This document shows, piece after piece, positions 42,059-53,048 of a stretch of DNA of 64,000 bases. The stretch's first letter is position 1; every line of letters begins with the position of its first letter. A program made the position numbers and the translations under genes. Origin of the DNA: Labilithrix sp. (GTDB taxonomy: Bacteria > Myxococcota_A > Polyangia > Polyangiales > Polyangiaceae); the NCBI GenBank assembly GCA_019637195.1, contig JAHBWA010000003.1, forward strand, positions 62,001 through 126,000, read 5' to 3'. A model generated the notes under the pieces. The model made no database searches, was not told the DNA's origin, and was given only the letters and a program-made list of their open reading frames with translations.

Positions 42059-44272
42059 CTGAAGCAGCATCTCTTCATCTTCCTCTTTTCCTCGCTGCTG
42101 GCCGTCGTTGGGTGTGCACACGAGTCGCCGCGGCACGGTGAGGGCGAAGCGCAGCCCGACGACGCGCTAAGGTTTGGACTCGACCTTCGTCCGAGCAACG
42201 CGACCTGTCTCGCGCGGCGGCCGCCCTCGCACGCGATTGCCGTCAAATGGGAGCGCGTCTTCGCCGACGTCGCGCTGTCGATGCCAACCGTGATGGCGCA
42301 GATACCCGGCGACGGGTCGCGCTGGTTCGTCGCGCTCCGCGGAACGCGCAACGATGAGACCACGAGCATCGTCTCGTTTCCAACGGACGGGTCTACCCCC
42401 GCGCACGAAGCCGCGACTGTCGGCCCGGTGGACTACGTCATGGGCGGTGAGGGCGGCCTGCTCGGGATGGCCTTCCATCCGCGCTTCTCCGAGACCGCCA
42501 GGGTCTACCTCTCCTACGTCGCGCCCGGGGGCGTCACGGAGCGCGCACGCTCCGTGATCGCCTACATGACCACCACGGACGGCGGTGTCTCGTTCGGCGG
42601 GGTCACCGAGGTGCTCTCGTTCGACCAGCCTTACGGCAATCACAAGGGGGGAGGGCTAGCTTTCGGTCCGGACGGTTATCTCTACGCCACCTTCGGAGAC
42701 GGTCGCTACCCGGCTGACCTCGACGCGCGCGGTCAGAATACGAACGGCATGTTCGCGAAGGTGATTCGAATCGACGTCGACGCGGAATCGGACGACCAGT
42801 CTTACGGTATCCCCGCAGACAACCCCTTTGCATCCGGCGGAGGCGAGCCTGCGACGTATGCGTGGGGTTTCCGCAATCCGTTTCGTTTCTCGTTCGACCG
42901 GAAGACCGGCGACCTCTGGCTCGGCGACGTAGGCGAACACACACGCGAAGAGATCGACCTCGTCCAGCGCGGGGGAAACTATGGCTGGCCATGCCGTGAG
43001 GGGACACTCGACTTCGCCGCGCTGGATCCGATTCGCTGCCCCGATCCGAATGCGCCGATGACCGCGCCGATCTTCGAACACTCCCACAACGGCGATGGTC
43101 GCTCGATCACGGGCGGCGTCGTCTACCGCGGAAGCGCGATCCCCTCACTCGATGGCCACTACATCTACGGCGACTTCATCTCGCAGGAGCTCTTCGCCCT
43201 CGATCGAGACCCGCTCACGGGAGAGCCCCGCGCATCGGTACTGAACCCGCACGGTCCTGGGGCAAACTGGTCGAATTTCGCCGAGGACCAGGACGGCGAG
43301 GTCTACGCGCTCGGGCTCATGCAAGGCGCCATCTACAAGATGGTGCCCGCCGAGCCCGTCGCAGAGGATGACTTCCCAGGCTTGCTGTCGCAAACCGGGT
43401 GCGTTCTCCCGACAAATCCGACGCTGCCCGCGCCAGGCGTCTTGGCGTACGATCTGAATGCTCCACTTTGGAGCGACGGCGCCGAAAAGCAGCGGTGGTT
43501 CGCGATTCCCGACGGCACCACGATCCACATTGCCCCGGACGGCGACTTCGACCTGCCGCCCGGCAGCGTCACGATGAAGAGCTTTTCGCTCAACGGCCGT
43601 CTGGTCGAGACACGCCTCTTCATGCGCGACGACACTGGTGCCTGGACGGGGTACAGCTACGAGTGGAACGACGAGCAAACCGAAGCGTCACTCCTACCTG
43701 GCGCGAAGACCAAGGTCGTCGAGGGAGCGTCCTGGGCGTTCCCGAGCCGCACGGAGTGCAACCGCTGCCACACCGAGGCAGCCGGCTCGACGCTCGGCCT
43801 GGAGCTCGGCCAGCTCAACCGCAACTTCCGCTACGTCGAGACGGACCGCAGCGCGAATCAGCTGCAAACGTTGGCTCACGTGGGGCTTGTCGATCGCCCC
43901 GCAGACGCACTCCACAACGCCATCCGCTTCGCGGACCCGCTCTCGGACGAGCCAATCGTCGACAGGGCTCGTGCCTACCTTCACGCGAATTGCTCCTCCT
44001 GCCATCGACCCGAGGGAGGGGGCCGCAGCGCGCTCGACCTACGCTACTCCGCCCCGTTTACGATGTGCAACGCTCCCCCGGAAGGGTCCGATGTCGGAGT
44101 CGCGGGTGCGAAGATCTTAGTGCCGGGCGATCCCCTCCGTTCCCTCATCACAATCCGAGCGGGACGGCGTGATTACTTCAGGATGCCGCCACTTGGGTCC
44201 TCGGTGGTCGACTACGCTGGGTCCGGCGTGCTCCACGCCTGGATTTCGCAGATGCAGAGCTGTCCAAACTGA
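42059..44272 (+). CDS. Lipoprotein: PQQ sugar-dehydrogenase domain fused to diheme cytochrome c
   Basis: About 737 residues if translation starts at the CTG at 42059. The first ATG (42281) is well inside the mature protein, and the codons before it encode an excellent lipoprotein signal (KQHLFIFLFSSLLAVVGC). A stop lies at 42053, so CTG is the only non-ATG candidate before the signal. Residues ~75-430 form a GSDH-type beta-propeller (EGGLLGMAFHPRF, NHKGGGLAFGPDGYLYATFG, WGFRNPFRFSFD, GGNYGWPC). The C-terminal part has two haem motifs, CNRCH (about residue 566) and CSSCH (about 644). It probably oxidises sugars or alcohols outside the cell and passes electrons to its own haems. Confidence 0.85.
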   Translation: MKQHLFIFLFSSLLAVVGCAHESPRHGEGEAQPDDALRFGLDLRPSNATCLARRPPSHAIAVKWERVFADVALSMPTVMAQIPGDGSRWFVALRGTRNDETTSIVSFPTDGSTPAHEAATVGPVDYVMGGEGGLLGMAFHPRFSETARVYLSYVAPGGVTERARSVIAYMTTTDGGVSFGGVTEVLSFDQPYGNHKGGGLAFGPDGYLYATFGDGRYPADLDARGQNTNGMFAKVIRIDVDAESDDQSYGIPADNPFASGGGEPATYAWGFRNPFRFSFDRKTGDLWLGDVGEHTREEIDLVQRGGNYGWPCREGTLDFAALDPIRCPDPNAPMTAPIFEHSHNGDGRSITGGVVYRGSAIPSLDGHYIYGDFISQELFALDRDPLTGEPRASVLNPHGPGANWSNFAEDQDGEVYALGLMQGAIYKMVPAEPVAEDDFPGLLSQTGCVLPTNPTLPAPGVLAYDLNAPLWSDGAEKQRWFAIPDGTTIHIAPDGDFDLPPGSVTMKSFSLNGRLVETRLFMRDDTGAWTGYSYEWNDEQTEASLLPGAKTKVVEGASWAFPSRTECNRCHTEAAGSTLGLELGQLNRNFRYVETDRSANQLQTLAHVGLVDRPADALHNAIRFADPLSDEPIVDRARAYLHANCSSCHRPEGGGRSALDLRYSAPFTMCNAPPEGSDVGVAGAKILVPGDPLRSLITIRAGRRDYFRMPPLGSSVVDYAGSGVLHAWISQMQSCPN

Positions 44273-44472
44273 CTCGGCCGGGCCTGAAGCGACCAGCCGA
44301 GCGATAAGGAGGCCATCGGGAGCGCGGCAGCAGCTGCCGATGTCCGGGTCGCAGCGCCAGCGGAGCCTCGCTTGGTGAGGCTGACGGCGAGGCCGGGCTC
44401 CACAGCGGAGGAGCTGGGTGAAGTGCCAGCGGTCGCGTTCACGGCGAGACAGCGAGTATAGTCCGACGCGTC

Positions 44473-45660
44473 ATGCTCACCGGCTACGCGCACGCGCTCG
44501 GGAAAGTCGCCTACGTCGTGGGCCTTCTTGCGACCGCAGCGGCTGGCACGATTGCCATGGCGACCGAAACGTTCACGGATGTGAAGCTCGAGGGCGCAGA
44601 GCTGACCGCGCCGGTTCCAAGCCTTGGACTGCGCGCGCTGCGCACAGAGGTCTTCCAGAAGGAATCAACCGCGTGGTTCGAGCAACGCTGGGGACTCCGC
44701 GGCTACGCGGTCCGCGCAGACAATACGTTGGGGGTCGAGCTATTTCATGAGACACGTGTAGACCAGGATGCAGTTGTCGGCCGCGACGGCGTGCTCTTCA
44801 CCCGCGACGATCTCGCGTACGTGAACCGAAACGATCCCCCCGACCAGACGATCGCGTTGGCTCGGCGGTTTGCTCGACTGCAGACACAGCTACTCGAGCG
44901 CGGAACCGTTCTCCTCCCGGTCATCGCCCCGAGTAAGACCTCGTTCCATCGCGACGCTATCCCGACGGCATGGCGGCGTCGTGGCGCGTTCGGCCAGTCT
45001 GACAAGAACCTCTACGGCGCATTCGTTGGGACGCTGGAGGAATCCGGGGCACTCTTCGTTGACGGCCGGGCCCTGCTACGGGCAGAGGTCGACGCCGCGA
45101 CCACGCAGCCCGAAGACGTCTTCGCACGCCCCGCACGCCATTGGGGTCTCGCAGCCGCGTGCCGCGTCCTCCAGGCGTCCGTCGACACCGTTCGGAGGGA
45201 GATCCGCGAGCTCGGCGATGAGCAGATCGACTGCAAAGCGACACTCGACAGAAACCCGTCGGTCGATCATGTCAACTTTGACATCTTCAAGCTCCTCAAC
45301 ACCTGGAAGGCGAAGCCGGCGGCGGTCGACGTGGACGTCCTCGTCGGGCAACAGAGCGGCGACCGCCTGCACGTGCCTACGCTGTATGTCGGGTCGAGCT
45401 TCGTTTGGGCGTTCGCACAGGTAACGCGGGAGCGCGGCGCGCTGAACCCCGCACTTTGTTACTTCTACGATGAGTCCGTGCACGACCCATTGACGACACG
45501 CTTCGTCAAGAAGGTGGAGCCGTTCACCGACACGTGGCGAGCCGACACGCTCGCGCGCAGGCTCATCATCGTCGTGATCCTCGAGACGTACCTGCCGGTC
45601 GACGGAGTGAAGTTCCTCGGCGAGCTCGAAGCCGAGATTGATTCCCCCCACCCGCCGTGA
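44473..45660 (+). CDS. AlgX/AlgJ-like SGNH-fold protein
   Basis: 395 residues with an N-terminal membrane anchor or signal (VVGLLATAAAGTIAMA). VVGRDGVLFTRDDL (about residue 101) and LYVGSSFVWAF (about 305) are landmarks of AlgX/AlgJ-type polysaccharide O-acetylation proteins; the latter carries the nucleophile Ser. The usual D-x-H-W motif reads ARHWG here (about residue 221), so the catalytic Asp appears to be replaced. No MBOAT partner lies next to it. It may be a non-catalytic binding protein or act with a distant MBOAT. It lies 200 bp after the PQQ gene and converges on the SUMF1 gene. Confidence 0.75.
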   Translation: MLTGYAHALGKVAYVVGLLATAAAGTIAMATETFTDVKLEGAELTAPVPSLGLRALRTEVFQKESTAWFEQRWGLRGYAVRADNTLGVELFHETRVDQDAVVGRDGVLFTRDDLAYVNRNDPPDQTIALARRFARLQTQLLERGTVLLPVIAPSKTSFHRDAIPTAWRRRGAFGQSDKNLYGAFVGTLEESGALFVDGRALLRAEVDAATTQPEDVFARPARHWGLAAACRVLQASVDTVRREIRELGDEQIDCKATLDRNPSVDHVNFDIFKLLNTWKAKPAAVDVDVLVGQQSGDRLHVPTLYVGSSFVWAFAQVTRERGALNPALCYFYDESVHDPLTTRFVKKVEPFTDTWRADTLARRLIIVVILETYLPVDGVKFLGELEAEIDSPHPP

Positions 45661-45672
45661 CGCGCGCGCGCC

Positions 45673-47049
45673 TCACGGACGCTTCGCGTCGCCGAGGTCG
45701 ACACGCCCGTAGACGTACGTGATCTCCCGGCTGTAGACGCCGCGTGGGTCGAGGCTGCGCATCCGGAGGTGGCGCGCGTCGCCCACGCGGGCGACCTCGG
45801 ACAGCTCCTTGCCGGTCGCCACCGTCGCGAGCACCTCGCCCGGGCCGGCGTCTCCGCCCGGGCGCGCGACGACGACGGCGCAGCGCTTCGGCGCCTCGGT
45901 GGTGCAGCCCATCGCGACGGCGAGCTCCTCGTTCGCCACGGGGATCCACGTCCAGGCGTGGAGCGACTTCGGGTCGAGCGCGTCCGCGCCGTCGGACGCG
46001 ATGGCCTTCGCGGCCTCGGGAGCGTCCAGCGCGGTCGCTCCTGCCGGCGAGGCCGCTCCTACCGGCGAGGCCGCTCCCGCCGGCGCGCTCGCTCCCACAG
46101 GCGCCGTCGCTCCCGCGGGCGCGGTCGCCGCCGCGGCGATCGCGGAGGCCCAGAGCCGCGCCGTCGCGGCCGAGGCGACGGCGAGACCGGGCGTGCCGCG
46201 AAGCTCGAGCGCCACCTCGGCGTCGCTCTTGGGGCCGGCGCAGCAGCGGAAGCCCATCGTCGGCGCCTTCTTCGACGGCGCCCGCGCGATCGCGTTGGCG
46301 CAGCGGCCGACCAGCTCGCCCGCGAGCGAGTTGCCGCCGCGGAGGACCCCCTGCGCGGCGTCGCGGGAGCCACGCCCCCAGGCGCTCGACGTCCACTCCC
46401 AGACGCCGCCGTGCATCTCGGCGACGCCGAAGCCGCTCTTGCACTGGGCGTGCTCGCCGGTGGGCCTGCGCGACGCCTGCTCGAGCGCGATGCCGGTGCC
46501 GCAGACCTCCTTGCGGTAGGCGTCGCCGTACTCGTAGGTCGTGTTCGCGGGTCCCTTGCACGCGCGCTCCCACTCGAGCTCGGTGCAGAGGCGCTTGCCC
46601 TTGCTCGCGCACTGGTGCTCCGCCTCGTCGCGCGTGACGTTGGACGTCGGGATCGCGTTCGGCTCGTTCGGCCACGGGAGCAGATCGATGTAAAATCCAC
46701 CCATCGCGACGTCGGCGCCGGGCATCTCCTCGTCGGCGACGCGCGGCGAGCGCGCGGGCGGCGTGCCGGCGCGGAGCGTGCCGGCCGGGATCCAGGCCAT
46801 CCCCGGGCGCGGCGGGCCGGAGTCCGGTACGACGGCGGCCGCCGGCCAGGAAGACACCGTCGCGTCCGACGCTGCGCTCGGTGAGGCGCTCGTCGCGTCC
46901 GACGCGTCGTCCTTCGCGTCCCGGCGGCAGGACGAGCACGAGACGTTGGCGGCGACGATCGTCGCCAGCACCGCGAGCCACCGAACGCGCGGGGCGCGGT
47001 CGACGTCCGGTGAGATCACCTCGCGAGATCGTCTGGCGAACGACCTCAC
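45673..47049 (-). CDS. SUMF1/FGE-domain lipoprotein
   Basis: 458 residues. The signal ends in TIVAANVSC, a lipobox, then a Ser/Ala/Asp-rich spacer. The formylglycine-generating-enzyme-like fold covers about residues 80-270: PGMAWIPAGTLRAGT, CASKGKRLCTELEWERAC, MHGGVWEWTSSAWG, VLRGGNSLAG and MGFRCC. The second half starts with a low-complexity stretch of repeating APAGA/SPVGA units (about 310-350) and ends in an unrecognised ~110-residue domain. Most bacterial SUMF1-fold proteins are not sulfatase activators. The start lies 4 bp after the sigma54 regulator stop, so both are one operon. Confidence 0.85.
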   Translation of the reverse strand: MRSFARRSREVISPDVDRAPRVRWLAVLATIVAANVSCSSCRRDAKDDASDATSASPSAASDATVSSWPAAAVVPDSGPPRPGMAWIPAGTLRAGTPPARSPRVADEEMPGADVAMGGFYIDLLPWPNEPNAIPTSNVTRDEAEHQCASKGKRLCTELEWERACKGPANTTYEYGDAYRKEVCGTGIALEQASRRPTGEHAQCKSGFGVAEMHGGVWEWTSSAWGRGSRDAAQGVLRGGNSLAGELVGRCANAIARAPSKKAPTMGFRCCAGPKSDAEVALELRGTPGLAVASAATARLWASAIAAAATAPAGATAPVGASAPAGAASPVGAASPAGATALDAPEAAKAIASDGADALDPKSLHAWTWIPVANEELAVAMGCTTEAPKRCAVVVARPGGDAGPGEVLATVATGKELSEVARVGDARHLRMRSLDPRGVYSREITYVYGRVDLGDAKRP

Positions 47050-47053
47050 CGAG

Positions 47054-48493
<1,440 letters not shown>

Positions 48494-48703
48494 GGCGGGC
48501 GGAGTCTATCACGACCGGCCAAGTCGGCGTGCACCCAGGCGGGCAGCGCGAGGCCCTGAAAATAGCCTCTGACGTAGTGCGGCACGCCCGCGCGGCCGGC
48601 TCCACCCGGCTCATCCGGACGCCGACACATCTCACCTCCGAGCAGCGCGAGCCGCTCACGCAGCGTTGCGCTGGCCCGCACGGTCCGCCTCGGGCGCGCG
48701 GCG

Positions 48704-50422
48704 TCACTCCCCGCGGGCCATCGCGCTCTTTCGCACGGCGAGCACGACCGAGGTCCCGGGCACGGGGATGAGCTCGAAGTCCTCGCGCTCGCCGGTGCCG
48801 TCGGCGAAGGCGAGGAACTCGGGGTCCGAACGGAAGCGGGGATCTTCGCGGAGGCGCCAGGTGATCGCCACGACCGCGACGCCGTGCGCGTGGACGAACT
48901 CCCAGAACGGCGCGGCCTTCTCCCACTGCGCGACGCGCACGAAGTCGAGCTCGGCGTAGACGCCGCGTGAGTGGTCCGCCTCGAGGATCGGCACCCGACC
49001 GCGGAGGCGAAACGAACGCAACAGCTCCACGGTGCGCTCGTTCTCGTGGAGCCGCGGCGGCGACGGCCCGCGCGACGCCAGGAGCGAGGGGAGCCCTCCG
49101 CGCCGCGCCGGAAGCGCAGCCGCGACGAGCACCAGCGCGACGACGAGCGCGAGCGGCCCGAGCGTCGCGGAGCGGCCGAGCCGCGAGAGCCAGCGCGAGC
49201 GTGGGAGGCCGAGCCACCAACGCGCGCGGAGCTCGCTGGGCCAGCGGAGGCCACCGCACGCGGCGGCGAGCGCCGCGAGGACGAGGCACGCGAGCGGAAG
49301 GAGGTAGTGCTCGCGCGGGTAGACGAGGAGCGTCGAGCCGATCGTCGTCAGCCCCACCACAGTGAGGAGCGGCAACCAGGCCGCGAGGCGTCGATCGAGG
49401 CGCGCCGCCCGGAGGACGAGGGCGCACACGCCTGCGATGACCACGACGTCGAGCACCGCGCCCGTGAGCGTCTCGAGCGGGCGCGGAACGAAGGGCAGCG
49501 GCGCGAGGAGCTCCTCGGCGGCCTTGGGCAGCCTCGTGAGGTTCCGCCGGAGGTGCCAGAGGAACGCCGCCGGGTTCTCCTGCAACGCCTCGCCGATCGT
49601 CGTCGCGCGCGGAAACGCCTCGCGCGCGAAGCGATCCCAGAGCGTCCACGGATCGACGGCGAGGCGGCGATCCTCGACGACGTTGAGCGCGTAGTGCTGC
49701 CCGAACGCGAAGAACGCGCGGCCGCCCTGGTGCGGATCTCCGAAGAGGCGCCTCGCGCCGAGCGGCGCGAGGACGGCGATCCCGAGCGCGAGGAGCGCCC
49801 GCGACCGCTGCCCACATCGCGCGCGCGTCCGAGGGCCGCGCAGCGTCCCGACGACGCCGCCGAGGCAGTACGGCGCGACCGCTCCCGCGAAGACGAACGA
49901 CGGCACGGTGAGCTCGGCGCGGGCGTAGGCGGTCACCGCGAGCGCCGCGGCCGTCACCGCGACGGCCAGACGTCGATCGCGGATCGCCGTCGCCGCGAGC
50001 GCCCCGAGGCAGAGCACCAGCGCGGCGAACTTCGAGACGAACGGCCAGGTCATCACCGCGGTCGACATCGACCACGCGACCGCGACCGCCGCCGCCGCCG
50101 CGAGCGGCGCCCCCGACCGCCGCGCGAGCGCGTAGAGGAGCATCGGCAGCGCGGCCGTCAGGACGAACCAGTTGAGGAAGTAGAGCCGGATCGGGTCGGG
50201 CTCCACGAACGAGAGCGCCCGGTACCAGAGCGGGTAGAGCGGGCTGCTGTCGGCGAGCGGAAGAAACCGCTTGCCCGCCCAGTGCGCGGCCTCGAGGTAG
50301 ATCGTCTCGTCGTCGAAGCCGAGGTCGAACGTGCCGAGCAACCCCCACGTCGTCTTCAACGTCACGAGGAGCACGAGGGCCGGGACGAGCCACCGAGCCC
50401 ACGCGCCGCGGCTCCGGATCAC
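48704..50422 (-). CDS. GT-C-type membrane glycosyltransferase
   Basis: 572 residues with about 10-12 hydrophobic helices and a soluble C-terminal tail. The first extracytoplasmic loop has GFDDETIYLEAAHW, an acidic pair as in GT39/ArnT-like enzymes that use polyprenyl-phosphate sugars. YPREHYLLPLACLVL is a typical later helix. It may transfer a sugar to a protein, lipid or glycan at the outer face of the membrane. The substrate is unknown. About 210 bp without a gene lie between it and the regulator gene. Confidence 0.7.
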   Translation of the reverse strand: MIRSRGAWARWLVPALVLLVTLKTTWGLLGTFDLGFDDETIYLEAAHWAGKRFLPLADSSPLYPLWYRALSFVEPDPIRLYFLNWFVLTAALPMLLYALARRSGAPLAAAAAVAVAWSMSTAVMTWPFVSKFAALVLCLGALAATAIRDRRLAVAVTAAALAVTAYARAELTVPSFVFAGAVAPYCLGGVVGTLRGPRTRARCGQRSRALLALGIAVLAPLGARRLFGDPHQGGRAFFAFGQHYALNVVEDRRLAVDPWTLWDRFAREAFPRATTIGEALQENPAAFLWHLRRNLTRLPKAAEELLAPLPFVPRPLETLTGAVLDVVVIAGVCALVLRAARLDRRLAAWLPLLTVVGLTTIGSTLLVYPREHYLLPLACLVLAALAAACGGLRWPSELRARWWLGLPRSRWLSRLGRSATLGPLALVVALVLVAAALPARRGGLPSLLASRGPSPPRLHENERTVELLRSFRLRGRVPILEADHSRGVYAELDFVRVAQWEKAAPFWEFVHAHGVAVVAITWRLREDPRFRSDPEFLAFADGTGEREDFELIPVPGTSVVLAVRKSAMARGE

Positions 50423-50529
50423 GCGAGTCTGCTACCGCTCTCCGAAGGGGCGGTCAACCGGCGCGCTCACAGGGTACGGCGCTCGGCGGAGGGGCGGGCC
50501 CGGCGCCCCCGCTGCCTTCGCGTGGTACG

Positions 50530-51102
50530 ATGACCTCCGCCATGACCGCAGCGAAGAAGCTCGCGACGTATGCCGACGTGCTCGCGGCACCTTCGCACCT
50601 CGTCGCGCAGGTTGTCGGGGGTGTCCTTCATACGCACCCTCGGCCCGGGGCGCGGCATGCGCGAGCGGCGTCACGCCTCGGCGGCGAGCTCGACGGTCCG
50701 TTCGACCGTGGACGCGACGGCCCCGGCGGCTGGATCCTCCTGGACGAGCCCGAGCTGCACCTCGCAGACGACATCCTCGTGCCCGACCTCGCGGGGTGGC
50801 GACGCGAGCGCATGACCACGTTCCCGCACGAAGCCGCATATTTTACGCTCGCGCCGGACTGGGTATGCGAGATCCTCTCGCCCTCGACGGCGAAGGTCGA
50901 CCGGAGCGACAAGCTTCCCGCCTACGCGCGCGAGGGCGTCCGGCATGCGTGGCTGATCGATCCGGCCGCTCGCACGCTCGAGGTGCTCGAGCTGGCGAAC
51001 GGGCGCTGGACGATCGTCGGTGTCCACAGTGACGAAGCACCCGTTCGCGCCGTGCCGTTCGACGCGATCGAGCCGTCGCTGACCTCGTTGTGGCCGGAGT
51101 GA
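50530..51102 (+). CDS. Uma2-family putative endonuclease
   Basis: 190 residues; an internal ATG at 50542 is an alternative start. The fold of the PD-(D/E)XK-like Uma2 family is visible: YADVLAAPSHLVAQVVGG, GWILLDEPELHL, DDILVPDLAGWR, PDWVCEILSPSTAKVDRSDK and VRHAWLIDPAARTLEVLE. The catalytic acidic residues (D in DILVPDLAGW, E in CEILSPST) and a downstream Lys are in place. The biological role of this family, which is often multi-copy in myxobacteria and cyanobacteria, is unsettled. It is the only plus-strand gene in this part of the cluster. Confidence 0.9.
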   Translation: MTSAMTAAKKLATYADVLAAPSHLVAQVVGGVLHTHPRPGARHARAASRLGGELDGPFDRGRDGPGGWILLDEPELHLADDILVPDLAGWRRERMTTFPHEAAYFTLAPDWVCEILSPSTAKVDRSDKLPAYAREGVRHAWLIDPAARTLEVLELANGRWTIVGVHSDEAPVRAVPFDAIEPSLTSLWPE

Positions 51103-51250
51103 ACGCAGGCGCAAACCAACAGGCGACGCGGCCGCGACGGCGGATGGACCGACGCGCACATCGACGCGAGAGGCGCGCCGACGGCCGCCCAGCGCGCCGT
51201 GGCGAACGACCGCGACGATGCCTCCAGCCGCGCGGCGCGGCCGCGCGCGT

Positions 51251-53038
51251 TCAGCGATCGGCCGGGGCGCTCGGCGCGCAGCTCGCCACGTCGGCCTCGC
51301 TCACGAAGACCTTCACCTCCGCGCGGGCCGCGAGGAGCTCGACGCAGGGCGCGACGGGCAGGGGATCCACGGGGATCTCGAAGTAGAGGTGGAGCGCGCG
51401 CGGCGCGCCTCGGGCCGTCTTCGCGCCGGCGTAGCTCCACGTGTCGGCGTCGGCGATCCGGACGTCGACGCCGTCCTTCTCGAGCTCGAGGACGACCGCG
51501 GTGGCCCAGGTCCAGGCGCCCATCATGTGGACCACGGGCACGGCGCCGTCGCGCGCGAGGCGGTCCTCGACCGCGCCGAGGACCGCTTGCAGGCTCGGCG
51601 CCGCCGCGGGGAAGGTGCCCGGCGCCTCGGGGTTTCGCGCGAGCCAGCTCCGGTTCAGCGCCGTCGGGATCGCCGCGAGGACGAGGCCGCCCGCGACCAG
51701 CGCCCGCACGCGCACAGCCGAGAGCCGCGGGAGCCTCACCGCCAGCGCCGACGCGGCGGTCGTGGCGACGCCGATCCACGCGACGCTGCTCGGAACGGTC
51801 GTCCAGACGATGAGCGAGTAGTGCTCCTCGCCGACGAGGGCTCGGAGCGCGCTCGCCGCGAGCACGCTCCCGAGCGCGCCGAGCGCGAGCAGCGCCAGGC
51901 TCGAGACGTCGCGCCTGCGCAGCGCCACGACGATCGCGCCGGCGACCGCGACGACGTGGAGGAGCGCGAGCACGCCCGCCGTCCGTGAGATCCCGACGGG
52001 CACCGGATCCCAGCGCATCACGGCCGGGAGCGCGCCCTCGCGGAGGAGCGAGCGCTCGAGCAGGCGGTCCGGCAGCCACGAGGTCGCGAGCACCCAGTTC
52101 TTGAAGGCGACGGACCACGGCCGGAGCGGCTCCTGCCGATCGCGCGCGAACGCGAGGAGCCTCGAGATGTTCCCCTCGCCCGGAGGAGCGCGGAGCTGCT
52201 CGATCGCGAGCGGCGCGAAGACGACGAGCGCTCCCACGACCATCGCGCCGAGCCAGACGAGGTCGCTCCGGCGGATCGGGCCCCTCCGCCGCGCGCCGAC
52301 GAGGAACACCGCGGTGGCGAGCACGCCGACGACGCCGACCGTCGACGCCGACGCGACGTGGGTCTGCACGACCACCGCGCCGAACAGGACGCCGGGCAGC
52401 GCGCACGCGCTCGACCCGCGCGCGAAGAGCGCCATCAGGACGAAGTAGGCCATGAACGGGAGGACCACGACGGTCCGCACCCATGGGTTCACCGCGAGGT
52501 TGCCGAACGCCGCGAACCACGCCAGCGTCACCGCGAGGACGCCGATCGCGTGGGCGCGCCCGGCGACGAGCCGCGTGGCGATGACGGGCGCCGCGGCGGA
52601 GAGCGCGGCGAGCGCCCATGTGCCCGTGTAGAACCCGGTGCTCGACGAGCCCCAGAGCTTCTGGAACGGCGCGCAGAAGTAGAAGAGCAGCGGCCCCGGG
52701 TGATGCCAGCGAAAGCGCGAGCCGAGCCCGAGCAGCGTGTCGCCTTGGAACACGTGGAGCGTCTCGTGCTCCATCAGCGCGTGGTCGGCGAAGATCGTGT
52801 AGCGCGGCGCGCCGACGTCGAGGAGAAAGACGAGGTACGGGACGAGCGGTAGGAGGGCGAGCAGCGCGAACGCGGTGAGCTCGAGCCGGAAGGCCCGCGA
52901 GGAGCCCGGCGGCGACGACACCGTGCTCGACCGCGACGACGAGCCCGGCACGACCGAGACCGCCGCCCCCGACGCAGCGACGCTCCCCAGCGGCGCCGCC
53001 GACGAGCGCGTCGCGCTCTGCTCGCCCTCCACGCTCAC
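51251..53038 (-). CDS. Multi-pass membrane protein, GT-C-like
   Basis: 595 residues: a Ser/Ala-rich N-terminal ~50 residues, then about 10-12 hydrophobic helices, then a soluble C-terminal ~120 residues. DHALMEHETLHVFQGD after the first helix gives an acidic/His loop as in GT-C enzymes, and FRWHHPGPLLFYF is a typical loop. It starts 10 bp after the SDR gene at 53049, so it is in the same operon. The substrate is unknown. Confidence 0.65.
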   Translation of the reverse strand: MSVEGEQSATRSSAAPLGSVAASGAAVSVVPGSSSRSSTVSSPPGSSRAFRLELTAFALLALLPLVPYLVFLLDVGAPRYTIFADHALMEHETLHVFQGDTLLGLGSRFRWHHPGPLLFYFCAPFQKLWGSSSTGFYTGTWALAALSAAAPVIATRLVAGRAHAIGVLAVTLAWFAAFGNLAVNPWVRTVVVLPFMAYFVLMALFARGSSACALPGVLFGAVVVQTHVASASTVGVVGVLATAVFLVGARRRGPIRRSDLVWLGAMVVGALVVFAPLAIEQLRAPPGEGNISRLLAFARDRQEPLRPWSVAFKNWVLATSWLPDRLLERSLLREGALPAVMRWDPVPVGISRTAGVLALLHVVAVAGAIVVALRRRDVSSLALLALGALGSVLAASALRALVGEEHYSLIVWTTVPSSVAWIGVATTAASALAVRLPRLSAVRVRALVAGGLVLAAIPTALNRSWLARNPEAPGTFPAAAPSLQAVLGAVEDRLARDGAVPVVHMMGAWTWATAVVLELEKDGVDVRIADADTWSYAGAKTARGAPRALHLYFEIPVDPLPVAPCVELLAARAEVKVFVSEADVASCAPSAPADR

Positions 53039-53048
53039 GGGCCGCCCG

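Noticed and set aside
48494..48703. Minus-strand peptide-like stretch (YVRGYFQGLALPAWVHADLA) after the GT-C gene
   Set aside because: It lies in a frame that shadows the GT-C gene upstream and has no own start or ribosome site. The 210 bp are treated as intergenic.
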